From Brevibacillus brevis (GTDB lineage Bacteria; Bacillota; Bacilli; Brevibacillales; Brevibacillaceae): 64,000 nt of DNA. Numbering within the stretch: position 1 is the stretch's first letter; each line of letters begins with the position of its first letter. Below the pieces are notes generated by a model. That model searched no databases. It saw nothing but the letters and a program-made list of their open reading frames with translations, and was not told the origin of the DNA. Made by a program: the position numbers and the translations under genes. The DNA lies in assembly GCF_031583145.1 (NCBI RefSeq), contig NZ_CP134050.1, forward strand, positions 5,721,501-5,785,500. Reading direction: 5' to 3'. This document shows positions 16,115-24,978 of the stretch, piece after piece.

Positions 16115-17665
16115 TTACCCTCCTATTCCCGTGACGATGGGTACGATCGTTTTCAAAGCTTGCTGCATCGGATTGCCCAGGACAGCCGGATACACCCCGA
16201 TCAGGATAATGCACCCCAACAGTACGACCATCGGGATGACTTCCATCGGCTGAGCGTCGGCGAGGCCGATGAACCGGTCAGGCATCCTGCCGAATGTCGT
16301 GCGCAAAATGGCGCGAAGCAGATACACAGCCGTGAGCACGATGCCGAGCGCCCCTACCGCCGCAAGTACTGGCATGCGTCCGAACAATCCCAGGAAAGCG
16401 AAAAATTCGCTGATAAACCCGGACATGCCCGGCAGTCCGAGAGAGGCCATCCCGCCCGCCAGCAAGATCCCGCTGACAAACGGCATCGATTTGGCGAGGC
16501 CGCCCAGGTCGTCGATCATCGAAGTCTCGGTGCGATCCCAGATGACGCCGATCAGGAAGAACAGCAGCGCCGAAATGAAGCCGTGGGACACCACCTGGAA
16601 CATCGCTCCCTGGAAGCCGATCGTATTCATCGAAGCGAGCCCGAGGAGGACAATTCCCATGTGGCTGATACTGGAGTATGCGAGGACCATTTTCAAATCT
16701 TTCTGGACGAATGCCAGCACGGCTCCGTACAGGACGTTGATGATGCCGAGCACGGCCAGCCAGGTCGAAAAGCCGTACGCCTGCTCCGGGAAAAAGCCGA
16801 TGCCCATCCGGATGAGACCGTAAGCCCCCATCTTGAGCAAAATGCCGGAGTGAATCATTACGATGGATGGAGGCGCCTGCACGTGGACTTTGAGCATCCA
16901 TGTGTGGAAAGGAAAAACCGGAAGCTTGATCGCAAAGGCGATAAACAGCGTCAGGAACAACCCGTAGCGAAATGCCGGCGTCATGAGCTGCGCTGCCGGG
17001 TGCTCCGGCGTGGACAATATCGTCGCGATCTGGTCGATATTCAACGTGCGCAGCATGATAAAGAGTACGATGAAAGCCAGGAGCATGATGCCGGAACCGA
17101 TCCCGTTGTACAGCAGGAACTTGTTGGCCGCACGCTCGCGCTCTCCGTAGCCCCAGATGCCGATGAGGAAAAACGTCGGCACCAGCGTCATTTCAAAGAA
17201 AATAAAGAACAGGAACAGGTTGTCGGCGGCAAAGACCCCGAGCATCCCGATCAACAGGATGTGAAACAGGATGAAATACTCTTTCACTCTCTTTTTGATC
17301 GACCAGGACGCTGTCGCTGCCAGCGCCGCGATAATCGTCGTCAGCAGGATGAGCGGCATCGATATGCCGTCTACGCCCAGTTCGTAATTGATGTCAAACG
17401 TAAAGACGGTGCCCGCCTGACCCATTTGCGACATCCCGATGGGAATGGAAATCCAGTCATGCTTTTCCACGAACTGCAGATTGGCCGTGTCGTAACGGAA
17501 GGCCCCGAACATCCACAAAGACAGGAGCAGTGGCAGCAGTGTACCGAAAACGCCGACCTTCTTGATGGCTCCCCCTTGATGACTCGGCACGAAAGCGAGA
17601 ACGATGATCGCCAAGAGCGGCGAGAACACGATTGACGACAAAAGGATATTAGCGACCGAACCCAA
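16115..17665 (-). CDS. nuoM: NADH-quinone oxidoreductase subunit M
   Basis: An antiporter-like membrane subunit (516 aa) of complex I. Recognisable are FFEMTLVPTFFLIGIWG (the TM5 Glu), KLPVFPFHTWMLKVHVQAP and LAYSSISHMGIVLLG. The frame opens at a GTG (17674) inside nuoL, but AGGAGG is 8 bases before a TTG at 17665, which I take as the start. The gene overlaps the nuoL end by about 17 bases, a sign of translational coupling. The ribosome site is formed by the Gly-rich end of nuoL (TAGGGGLFG). Confidence 0.93.
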   Translation of the reverse strand: MGSVANILLSSIVFSPLLAIIVLAFVPSHQGGAIKKVGVFGTLLPLLLSLWMFGAFRYDTANLQFVEKHDWISIPIGMSQMGQAGTVFTFDINYELGVDGISMPLILLTTIIAALAATASWSIKKRVKEYFILFHILLIGMLGVFAADNLFLFFIFFEMTLVPTFFLIGIWGYGERERAANKFLLYNGIGSGIMLLAFIVLFIMLRTLNIDQIATILSTPEHPAAQLMTPAFRYGLFLTLFIAFAIKLPVFPFHTWMLKVHVQAPPSIVMIHSGILLKMGAYGLIRMGIGFFPEQAYGFSTWLAVLGIINVLYGAVLAFVQKDLKMVLAYSSISHMGIVLLGLASMNTIGFQGAMFQVVSHGFISALLFFLIGVIWDRTETSMIDDLGGLAKSMPFVSGILLAGGMASLGLPGMSGFISEFFAFLGLFGRMPVLAAVGALGIVLTAVYLLRAILRTTFGRMPDRFIGLADAQPMEVIPMVVLLGCIILIGVYPAVLGNPMQQALKTIVPIVTGIGG

Positions 17666-19571
17666 AGAGTCCACCTCCTCCCGCCGTTAGGCTGATGGCG
17701 ACAATCAAGAGCAGCAGGCCAAAGAGCACCACGGCTCCGTAAGACTGCACCTGCCCGCTCTGCATTCTGGCGTGCAAGGCGCCGATCCCCTGCACAATTT
17801 TCGCCACAAGTCCTACCAGACCATCCACGATGTACTTGTCAAAACCGTTCAGGACAATCCCCAGCCAGCCGAGCGGCCGTACGATTGCGTACTGGTACAG
17901 CTCATCCACGTAATACTTCCGGTAGGACAGCCGGTACAGCCAAGGCAGCGTCTCCGGTATCGCATCTGCCGGAACGGATTTTTTCCCGTACATGAAATAG
18001 GCGAGCACAATTCCCAGAATGGAAATCGCCAAGGCGAGCACCTGCAGCCAAGTCGCCGTATGCTCCCCGCCGTCGCCAAACACGCTCGTGATCGAGTCGC
18101 CGGTACTGGTGGCAAGCAGCCAGTCGGACAGCATCGGGGCGTACGGCGTATTGACAAAGCCCGCAACGATCGCCAGCACAGCCAGGATCAGCAAGGGGCC
18201 TGTCATCACGGAAGGCGACTCGTGCGCTTCGTGTTTCCCGCGCGGCTCTCCGGTAAAAGTCAGGAAGTACAGACGGAACATGTAGAACGCCGTAAAAAAC
18301 GCGGCCACCAGAGCAATCACCAGCAGATCGAAGCGATGTGCGGCATAGACAGCGCCGAGGATCTCTTCCTTGGACCAGAAGCCGGCAAACGGGAAGATTC
18401 CCGCGATCGCCAGACAGCCGATCAAAAACGTCAATGCGGTGATTGGCATTTTCTTCCACAGCCCACCCATTTCAAACACATCCTGTGTATGTACCGCATG
18501 AATGACGCTGCCTGCCCCGAGGAAGAGCAGCGCTTTGAAGAAGGCGTGGGTCATCAGATGAAAGGATCCGGCGACGTACCCGGCAGCTCCCGCTACGCCC
18601 AGAGCCATCATCATGTACCCGAGCTGGCTCACCGTCGAATACGCGAGCACCCGCTTGATATCCCTCTGGGTGAGCCCGATGGAGGCTGCAAAAATCGCCG
18701 TGAAGCCGCCTACGTAAGCGACGACCGTCAAAGCCGTCTCCGAAGCGATAAACAACGGATAGGACGCGGCCACGAGGTACACCCCTGCGGCAACCATCGT
18801 CGCGGCATGGATCAGCGCAGATACCGGTGTCGGACCTTCCATCGCGTCGGGCAGCCACGTATGAAGCGGGAATTGGCCGGATTTGCCGACCGCGCCGACG
18901 AAAATGAGGATGGCCGCGAGTGTAATCATCCACGGCTCCAGCCTGCCAAGTGCCACACTTTCAAAAATTTGCTCGAAGTCAAAGCTGCCGGTCCACCAGA
19001 ACAACAGGCAGATCCCGATGAACAGCCCCAGGTCGCCGACGCGGGTGACGATAAACGCCTTTTTCGCGGCTGCCTTCGCCTCCGGCTTGAAGTAGTAGTA
19101 GCCTACGAGCAGGAACGAACAGACCCCTACGAGCTCCCAGAAAATGTACACCTGCAGCAGGTTGGGCGAAATCACCAGACCCAGCATCGAAAACGTGAAC
19201 AGCGCCAGGTACTGGTAGAAAACCGGAAATCGTTCGTCGCCGTGCATGTAGCCTCTGGAGTAAATCTGGACCAAGAGGCTGACCAATGTCACGATGACCA
19301 GCATCATGGCATTGAGCGGGGTGACCTCGAAGCCCATGTTGATCACGATATCCCCCACCTGGAGCCAGTCGACGACAAACTTGTAATCGGTCGCTGCCGT
19401 CTGAAATCTCTCCCAGAAAACCAGGACCGCGATCACGAACGAAATAGCCGTCAGCACAATGCCGACCAGAGAAGCTCCTTCTTTCAACTGGCGACCAAAC
19501 GAAACGATCACGATGAAAGCAAGAAGCGGAAACAGAGGGATGAGCCAGGCGTAGTGCAGAAGAATATCCAT
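17649..19571 (-). CDS. nuoL: NADH-quinone oxidoreductase subunit L
   Basis: A 640-residue distal antiporter-like subunit of complex I. It shows the conserved FWELVGVCSFLLVGYYY (the TM5 Glu), GKSGQFPLHTWLPDAMEGPTP in pieces, SALIHAATMV and LAYSTVSQLGYMMMALG, and ends in a long lateral helix region followed by extra membrane helices. The start has AAGGAGG 7 bases upstream. The length is slightly above the E. coli subunit (613). It is between nuoK (27 bases upstream) and the overlapping nuoM. Confidence 0.95.
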   Translation of the reverse strand: MDILLHYAWLIPLFPLLAFIVIVSFGRQLKEGASLVGIVLTAISFVIAVLVFWERFQTAATDYKFVVDWLQVGDIVINMGFEVTPLNAMMLVIVTLVSLLVQIYSRGYMHGDERFPVFYQYLALFTFSMLGLVISPNLLQVYIFWELVGVCSFLLVGYYYFKPEAKAAAKKAFIVTRVGDLGLFIGICLLFWWTGSFDFEQIFESVALGRLEPWMITLAAILIFVGAVGKSGQFPLHTWLPDAMEGPTPVSALIHAATMVAAGVYLVAASYPLFIASETALTVVAYVGGFTAIFAASIGLTQRDIKRVLAYSTVSQLGYMMMALGVAGAAGYVAGSFHLMTHAFFKALLFLGAGSVIHAVHTQDVFEMGGLWKKMPITALTFLIGCLAIAGIFPFAGFWSKEEILGAVYAAHRFDLLVIALVAAFFTAFYMFRLYFLTFTGEPRGKHEAHESPSVMTGPLLILAVLAIVAGFVNTPYAPMLSDWLLATSTGDSITSVFGDGGEHTATWLQVLALAISILGIVLAYFMYGKKSVPADAIPETLPWLYRLSYRKYYVDELYQYAIVRPLGWLGIVLNGFDKYIVDGLVGLVAKIVQGIGALHARMQSGQVQSYGAVVLFGLLLLIVAISLTAGGGGLFGFGR

Positions 19572-19598
19572 CTTTGTCCTCCTTATCAGGTTTCCATC

Positions 19599-19910
19599 TT
19601 ATCGTTTCATCTGATCCATCTCGTCTACGTTGACGGTTTCCTTGTTGCGGTAAAGAGCAATCAAAATGGCGAGTCCCAGAGCCACCTCGGCCGCTGCGAC
19701 CGTCATGGAAAACAGGGTGAAAATCTGCCCGGTGACCGCCGGGTGCAGGCCGTATTTGGAGAAGGCGACGAGATTGATGTTCACCGCGTTCAGCATGAGC
19801 TCGATCGACAGCAAAACAACGATGGCGTTGCGCTTGGTCAATGCCCCGTACAATCCGACGCAAAAGAGGATCAATGCGACCAGGAGATAGGAGGTAATGC
19901 TTACCGTCAT
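19599..19910 (-). CDS. nuoK: NADH-quinone oxidoreductase subunit K
   Basis: A 103-residue, three-helix membrane subunit. The two conserved Glu residues of the proton path lie in LLSIELMLNAVNI and AAAEVALGLAIL. The start ATG overlaps the nuoJ stop (ATGA), with AAGGAGG upstream within nuoJ. Confidence 0.95.
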   Translation of the reverse strand: MTVSITSYLLVALILFCVGLYGALTKRNAIVVLLSIELMLNAVNINLVAFSKYGLHPAVTGQIFTLFSMTVAAAEVALGLAILIALYRNKETVNVDEMDQMKR

Positions 19911-20416
19911 TCGTTATCCCCCTCCTTCTTTGCCATGATGATCGCTCCGATCAAGGCGACCAGCAGCAAGACAGATACCAGTTCGAACGGAATTACATAT
20001 TCGGTGAATACCGCAAGGCCGATTTCTTTCGCATTGCTTGCCTCGGAGGCGACAGGCGGCGTCGATGCGGGCCACGGCGTGTTTTGGATCCCCCAGAACA
20101 ACAGGGCAAACACCACGACGATAAACAAGAGGATAAACCGGTTCTTCCACGTGCGCCCTGTTCCTTCGTCGTTGGCGTCGTGCTTGGTCAGCATGATCCC
20201 GAACAGCATCAAAATGGAGATGGCTCCCGAGTAGACGAGCACCTGAGCCACACCGACGAAATCCGCCCCGACGAGAACGAAAAGCCCTGCGATACTGATA
20301 AAGGTAATGCCGAGCGAAATCACCATGTGCACGACGCGGGTGAAGCTGATCATGAACACGGCTCCGCCGATCGTCATCAGGGAAAGGATAAAAAAGGCTG
20401 CGAATTCGCCAGTCAT
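19907..20416 (-). CDS. nuoJ: NADH-quinone oxidoreductase subunit J
   Basis: A 169-residue membrane subunit with five helices. The TM3 segment FVGVAQVLVYSGAISILMLF carries the conserved Tyr/Gly region whose pi-bulge couples quinone chemistry to pumping. It starts just after the nuoI stop, with GGGAGGAG upstream. Residues 78-120 form a longer, polar loop (TKHDANDEGTGRTWKNR). Confidence 0.93.
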   Translation of the reverse strand: MTGEFAAFFILSLMTIGGAVFMISFTRVVHMVISLGITFISIAGLFVLVGADFVGVAQVLVYSGAISILMLFGIMLTKHDANDEGTGRTWKNRFILLFIVVVFALLFWGIQNTPWPASTPPVASEASNAKEIGLAVFTEYVIPFELVSVLLLVALIGAIIMAKKEGDNE

Positions 20417-20418
20417 CG

Positions 20419-20832
20419 CTAGTTCTCCTCCCTGACGTTCGTATTGTTGTCATCGAGCCACTTCAGGTTTTTGTACAATTCGTCCCGGCTGTAGGTCGCA
20501 AGCTCGAAGTTGTTGGTCATTACGATCGCTTCCGTCGGGCAAACCTCTGTGCACAAGTCGCAAAGGATGCAGATTTCGAAGTTGATATCGTAGGTGTCGA
20601 TGATTTTCCCTTTCTTTTCAGGATCGGGATGAGGCTTGCCTGTCAGTTGAATGCACTCAGTCGGGCAAATCCGCGCGCACTGGTTGCAAACAATGCACTT
20701 CTCCGGGGAAAAGTGCTGGATACCGCGGAACCGCGGCGGCATGGGAAACGGAACATCCGGATAAAAATGGGTCACTTTTTTCTCGGTCAGTTTTTTAAAG
20801 GTATATCCCAGGCCCTTGGCCAGTCCTAGCAT
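20419..20832 (-). CDS. nuoI: NADH-quinone oxidoreductase subunit I (two 4Fe-4S ferredoxin)
   Basis: A 137-residue peripheral-arm subunit that passes electrons toward cluster N2. Two complete 4Fe-4S motifs are present: C46-x2-C49-x2-C52-x3-C56 (CIVCNQCARICP) and C88-x2-C91-x2-C94-x3-C98 (CILCDLCTEVCP). The start is an ATG with GGGGGG upstream. With NuoB, C and D it makes the connecting module; in the absence of NuoE, F and G, its electron donor is probably not NADH through the usual module. Confidence 0.95.
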   Translation of the reverse strand: MLGLAKGLGYTFKKLTEKKVTHFYPDVPFPMPPRFRGIQHFSPEKCIVCNQCARICPTECIQLTGKPHPDPEKKGKIIDTYDINFEICILCDLCTEVCPTEAIVMTNNFELATYSRDELYKNLKWLDDNNTNVREEN

Positions 20833-20865
20833 GTGTGTCCCCCCTCAGATATGAGAACTTCGCTG

Positions 20866-20881
20866 CGCCAAGCCTTTGGCG
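20866..20881. repeat. Short hairpin in the nuoH-nuoI gap
   Basis: CGCCAA (20866-20871) pairs with TTGGCG (20876-20881) around a 4-base loop, within the 116-base gap upstream of nuoI's ribosome site. No U-run follows, so an mRNA processing or stability role is more likely than termination. Nothing else is seen in 20833-20948. Confidence 0.35.
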
Positions 20882-20948
20882 AGCCTACGCGATGAAATGC
20901 AAAACCCGGCCTCTTACCGAATGTTGCTGCGATCCAGCAGACAGCTGG

Positions 20949-21956
20949 CTACAGCGTGCCATTCTGATAGGAGATGACGACGGCTGTGAGCAGAATGTTA
21001 AACAGCGCCACGGGCAGGAGCACTTTCCAGGCGAACGACATCAGCTGGTCGACACGCATGCGCGGCATCGTGGCACGCAACCAGAACTGAAAGAAGACGT
21101 AGAGGGAAAACTTCAGGATGAACCAGACAATTCCCGGGATGAAGCTGAGCGCCGGATGAATCGGCAGCCAACCGCCCAGGAACAAGATGGTGATCAGCGT
21201 CCCCATCCCGAACATGTACACGTACTCGGCGAGCATGAACATCGCGAAGCGGAAGCCGGAGTATTCGACGTGATAGCCTGCAACCAACTCCGATTCGGCC
21301 TCCGGCAGGTCGAACGGCGTACGATTCAGCTCCGCCTGTGCCGCCACGACAAATACCACAAATCCGATAAACTGCGGAACGATGTTCCAGACATCCTGCT
21401 GTGCCAAGACAATTTCCCTGAGATTCATACTGCCCGTCATCAGGACGATCCCCACCACGGACATGACCAGCGGGACTTCATAGCTGATCATCTGCGCAGC
21501 GGAGCGGAGACCCCCGATCAGCGAATACTTGTTGTTCGAAGCCCATCCCGCCGTAATGACACCCAGCACCGTGATCCCGGAAAGCGCAATGTAGTACAGG
21601 ATGCCGATTCCCAGGTCGGCGAACTGAATGCTGTCCGTAAACGGCATGACGGCCAACACCGCGAAGGCCGGCGCGTAAGCCAGGATCGGCGCCAGCGTAA
21701 ACAAAGCTTTATCGGCATGCTCCGGGCGCGTGTCTTCTTTGATCAAAAGCTTGGTGACGTCTGCGACCGTTTGCAGCAGTCCCAACGGACCTACCCGGTT
21801 GGGACCGATCCGAAGCTGCATCCATCCGATCACTTTCCGTTCGAAGTAAATGGCGTAGGTCACGAATCCCAGCAGTACGGCCAGCAGGATGACCGCCGCC
21901 AGAATGAACCAAAAAGTCGTTCCCCATGAAGGTGCTTGCTGCAAGAGTTCCCTCAT
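20949..21956 (-). CDS. nuoH: NADH-quinone oxidoreductase subunit H
   Basis: A 335-residue membrane subunit with eight helices that forms the quinone chamber with NuoB and NuoD. It shows ERKVIGWMQLRIGPNRVGP (25 residues after the first helix), the acidic loop ELNRTPFDLPEAESELVAGY in pieces, and YSGFRFAMFMLAEY. The ATG overlaps the nuoD stop (TAATG), so translation is coupled. The C-terminal region is typical in length. Confidence 0.95.
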   Translation of the reverse strand: MRELLQQAPSWGTTFWFILAAVILLAVLLGFVTYAIYFERKVIGWMQLRIGPNRVGPLGLLQTVADVTKLLIKEDTRPEHADKALFTLAPILAYAPAFAVLAVMPFTDSIQFADLGIGILYYIALSGITVLGVITAGWASNNKYSLIGGLRSAAQMISYEVPLVMSVVGIVLMTGSMNLREIVLAQQDVWNIVPQFIGFVVFVVAAQAELNRTPFDLPEAESELVAGYHVEYSGFRFAMFMLAEYVYMFGMGTLITILFLGGWLPIHPALSFIPGIVWFILKFSLYVFFQFWLRATMPRMRVDQLMSFAWKVLLPVALFNILLTAVVISYQNGTL

Positions 21957-23104
21957 TAACAGTCAACCTCCCCAAGCACGATGTCGATACTGCCCAGGAT
22001 GGCAATCATGTTTGCCAGGCTTTCTCCCGCAAGCAGCTTGGGCAGGATTTGCAAATTGGTAAACGAAGGGCGTCTGAACTTCAGCCTCCACGGCTTATCC
22101 TTACCCTGGCTGGCTATGTAACAGCCGATCTCTCCTCGAGGGGATTCGATACGCACGTACGTTTCACCTGCCGGCGGACGGATGACGCGCGGTACTTTTC
22201 CCATGACTTCTCCCTCGCTCGGAAATTGATCGAGCGCCTGCTCAAGAATGCGAAGCGACTGTTCGATCTCCGCCATGCGCAGATGGTAGCGCGCCATGCA
22301 ATCTCCCTCGGTCGCGGTCGGGACGTCGAATTCGAAGCGGTCGTAAATGCAGTACGGTTCGTCTTTCCGTAAATCCCACTTGATGCCGGTCGAACGGAGC
22401 ATGACGCCGGAAAGCGAATAATCCAGTGCTGTCTTGGCGTCGAATTTCCCGATTCCCTTGATCCGGCTGATGAAAATTTCGTTTCCGGTCACCAGCTGAT
22501 GGTAGTTGGGCAGCTCGCTTTTCATGTATTGCACGAAATCCTTCGCCTTGTCGATCCAGCCGGGAGGGGCGTCCCATTTGACCCCGCCTACCCGCATGTA
22601 GTTAAAGGTCATTCGTGCGCCGCACAGCTCGTTGAACAGGTCGAGGATCTTTTCCCGATCGCGGAAAGCGTAGAGAAACGGGCCCATCGCCCCGATGTCG
22701 AGCAGATAAGTCCCCCACCAGACCAAATGGCTAGCCACGCGGTTGAGCTCCATCGCGATCAGCCGCAGAAACTGCGCACGCTCGGGAATTTCCAATCCCA
22801 TCATCGTCTCTACCGCATGGCAGAGCACGTAGTTATTGGTCATGGCGGACACGTAGTCCATCCGATCTGTATACGGGATGATTTGCGTATAGGTCAGGTT
22901 TTCCGCCAGCTTTTCCGTACCGCGATGGAGATAGCCCATGACCGGGATGGCTTCCCTGATGGTTTCCCCGTCGATCTTGACGACCAGGCGAAACACACCG
23001 TGCGTACTGGGATGCTGGGGACCTACGTTGAGCAGCATCTCCTCCGTGCGAATGCCGGTATCGGGTGAGGTCATGCCCTGAGTCGTGAGGATGTTCTGGT
23101 TCAT
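21956..23104 (-). CDS. nuoD: NADH-quinone oxidoreductase subunit D (49-kDa)
   Basis: A 382-residue peripheral subunit, related to the [NiFe] hydrogenase large subunit, that forms the quinone site. MLNVGPQHPSTHGVFR carries the conserved His, GYLHRGTEKLAE and YVSAMTNNYVLCHAVE are family landmarks, and the C-terminus ends in AILGSIDIVLGEVDC. GAGGAGG precedes the ATG. It is a separate polypeptide from NuoC, not fused as in E. coli. Confidence 0.96.
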   Translation of the reverse strand: MNQNILTTQGMTSPDTGIRTEEMLLNVGPQHPSTHGVFRLVVKIDGETIREAIPVMGYLHRGTEKLAENLTYTQIIPYTDRMDYVSAMTNNYVLCHAVETMMGLEIPERAQFLRLIAMELNRVASHLVWWGTYLLDIGAMGPFLYAFRDREKILDLFNELCGARMTFNYMRVGGVKWDAPPGWIDKAKDFVQYMKSELPNYHQLVTGNEIFISRIKGIGKFDAKTALDYSLSGVMLRSTGIKWDLRKDEPYCIYDRFEFDVPTATEGDCMARYHLRMAEIEQSLRILEQALDQFPSEGEVMGKVPRVIRPPAGETYVRIESPRGEIGCYIASQGKDKPWRLKFRRPSFTNLQILPKLLAGESLANMIAILGSIDIVLGEVDC

Positions 23105-23107
23105 CGA

Positions 23108-24463
23108 TTAAACCTCCTCGTCGTATTGCACGTAATCTTTTCGCAACGGATAGCCCACCCAGTCATCGGGAAGCAAAATTCGACGCAAATCTCTATGTCC
23201 CGGGAAATGAATGCCGAGAAGGTCGAATGTCTCCCGCTCGTTCCAGTTCGCCCCCTGCCAGATGTCCACGACGGATGGGACTGTCGCATTCTCCCGGCTC
23301 GTCTTGACCTTTACTGCCACGCTTTGCCGATTTTTGTAGGAGTAAAAATGGTAATAGACCTCCATGCGATCTTCGTAATCGACTCCGTGCAGGTCGGACA
23401 AATAGTCAAAGCCCAGCTGCTCGTCTTCTTTCAAGTAACGAGCCACATCGTGCCAGCGGTCGGTTTTGACCACGAGGGTCGGTACTTCCTTCGCCAGCTC
23501 GTTGATGTAGGCTGCTTCAAGGATCTCCGGCCCGAATGCTTCGTTCAGACGGGCGACGTACTTGTCGAGGAAGGGCTGGTTTTTGGAAGGAGCCTTGGGG
23601 GCAGCTTCGGCAGCTCCGTCGCCATCCGCTGTCCCTGCCGCTTTCGCTTTCGCAGCGGCTGCTGCGGCCGCCTTGGCTTTGGCTGCGGCAGCTGCTTTCG
23701 CTTTCGCATCGTCTCCCCCTGCATCTCCTGTCTCAGCACCGGCTCCGCCTGCTTCGCGAGCCGCCTTTGCCTTCGCTGCTGCGGCTGCTGCCGCTTTTGC
23801 TTTGGCCGCCGCAGCTGCCTTCGCCTTGGCATCGGCATCCGCACCGCCCGTTTCAGAGCCCTGGGCAGCCGCTTCCTTGGCTTCCTTCGCGGCCTTGGCC
23901 TTCGCCAGTGCCTCCGCCGCTGCAGCAGCTTTTGCCGCTTTCTTTTCCTCCGGCGTCATTTCCGACACCGGCTTCGACGGGGCTGATGCCGTTTCGGCCT
24001 GGGCAGCCGCTTCCTTGGCTTCCTTCGCGGCCTTGGCCTTCGCCAGTGCCTCCGCCGCTGCAGCAGCTTTTGCCGCTTTCTTTTCCTCCGGCGTCATTTC
24101 CGACACCGGCTTCGACGGGGCTGAAGCCGTTTCGGCCTGGGCAGACGCTTCCTTGGCTTCCTTCGCGGCCTTAGCCTTCGCCAGTGCTTCCGCCGCTGCA
24201 GCAGCTTTTGCTGCCTTCTTTTCCTCCGGCGTCATTTCCGACACCGGCTTCGACGGGGCTGGTTCGGCCTGGGCAGACGCTTCATGAGCCGGTTCATCCT
24301 GAGCAGAAGCTGGCCCCCACTGGGCAGCCGGCTGCTTTTCTGCCTCGGCAGCTCCCGCGCTCTCCTGTTCTCTTAATTTTCGCAAAGCTTCGGCCTTGGC
24401 GCGGGCCTCGGCTGCCGCCTTCGCCTTTTCCTCCGGCGTTGGCTTCTTTTTCTCGTCGCTCAT
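23108..24463 (-). CDS. nuoC: NADH-quinone oxidoreductase subunit C with long repetitive N-terminal extension
   Basis: A 451-residue protein in two parts. Residues 296-451 are the ordinary NuoC (30-kDa) domain, with the signature ERETFDLLGIHFPGHRDL and YPLRKDYVQYDEE. Residues 1-295 are an Ala/Lys/Glu-rich extension, mostly predicted helix, containing three 46-residue tandem repeats (each with SKPVSEMTPEEKKAAK) and then shorter AKAKAAAAAKAKA blocks. Canonical NuoC is about 150-200 residues. The ATG overlaps the nuoB stop (ATGA). Similar charged extensions are known in NuoC of other Bacillales, but their role is not established; a TolA-like stalk or scaffold is only a guess. Confidence 0.9.
   Translation of the reverse strand: MSDEKKKPTPEEKAKAAAEARAKAEALRKLREQESAGAAEAEKQPAAQWGPASAQDEPAHEASAQAEPAPSKPVSEMTPEEKKAAKAAAAAEALAKAKAAKEAKEASAQAETASAPSKPVSEMTPEEKKAAKAAAAAEALAKAKAAKEAKEAAAQAETASAPSKPVSEMTPEEKKAAKAAAAAEALAKAKAAKEAKEAAAQGSETGGADADAKAKAAAAAKAKAAAAAAAKAKAAREAGGAGAETGDAGGDDAKAKAAAAAKAKAAAAAAAKAKAAGTADGDGAAEAAPKAPSKNQPFLDKYVARLNEAFGPEILEAAYINELAKEVPTLVVKTDRWHDVARYLKEDEQLGFDYLSDLHGVDYEDRMEVYYHFYSYKNRQSVAVKVKTSRENATVPSVVDIWQGANWNERETFDLLGIHFPGHRDLRRILLPDDWVGYPLRKDYVQYDEEV
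23863..24276 (-). repeat. 138-bp tandem repeat, three copies, inside nuoC
   Basis: Copies begin at 23863, 24001 and 24139, exactly 138 bases (46 codons) apart; the third is 6 bases shorter, and a few bases of a fourth follow at 24271. Copies are nearly identical at the DNA level, including synonymous sites, so they duplicated recently or are kept uniform by recombination. Confidence 0.9.
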
Positions 24464-24978
24464 TGACTGGTCACCCGCTTCCCAGTCTTCGCCTCATAGC
24501 GAATCTTTTCTTGCAGCTTGTTGATTCCGTATATCAATGCAGCTGGATTTGGCGGGCAGCCCGGGATGTACACGTCTACCGGAACGATTTGGTCTACGCC
24601 TTTCACTACGCTGTACGAACGCACATATGGTCCGCCCGCAGTCGCACAGGAGCCCATCGCGATGACCCATTTCGGCTCCGGCATTTGGTCGTACAGCCTG
24701 CGGAGCAGCGGCGCCATCTTTTTCGTAACCGTGCCCGCCACGATCATCACATCGGATTGTCTCGGGGAAGCACGGAAAATCACTCCAAAACGGTCGAGGT
24801 CGTAGCGTGCTCCACCTGATCCCATCATTTCGATCGCACAACAGGCGAGGCCGAAAGTAAGCGGCCAGAGGGAGTTGCTGCGAACCCATCCCTTTACCGT
24901 CTCCAACGTCGTGAACATGACGTTTCGATCCAGCTCCTCTTGCAATTCAGGCGCAATGCTTGTCAGGTCTAGTTCCAT
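24460..24978 (-). CDS. nuoB: NADH-quinone oxidoreductase subunit B (N2 cluster)
   Basis: A 172-residue subunit carrying the terminal 4Fe-4S cluster N2. The adjacent Cys pair in FGLACCAIEMM, the Cys in AMGSCATAGGPY and the Cys in VYIPGCPPNPAA are all present. The frame is open far upstream, but the ATG at 24978 with AAGGTG at 6 bases, lying inside the last codons of nuoA, is the start. It overlaps nuoA by 10 bases and nuoC by 4. Confidence 0.96.
   Translation of the reverse strand: MELDLTSIAPELQEELDRNVMFTTLETVKGWVRSNSLWPLTFGLACCAIEMMGSGGARYDLDRFGVIFRASPRQSDVMIVAGTVTKKMAPLLRRLYDQMPEPKWVIAMGSCATAGGPYVRSYSVVKGVDQIVPVDVYIPGCPPNPAALIYGINKLQEKIRYEAKTGKRVTSQ

Noticed and set aside
14585..17635. Plus-strand open frame of 1,016 codons antisense to nuoN and nuoM (and a similar one at 17772-20234)
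   Set aside because: Composition is extreme in Arg, Gln, His and Glu, as expected of the antisense of hydrophobic membrane proteins in GC-rich DNA; no ribosome site or family is recognisable.
23863..24276. CRISPR-like or mobile repeat array
   Set aside because: The 138-bp units are in-frame coding repeats within nuoC with no spacers and no cas genes.
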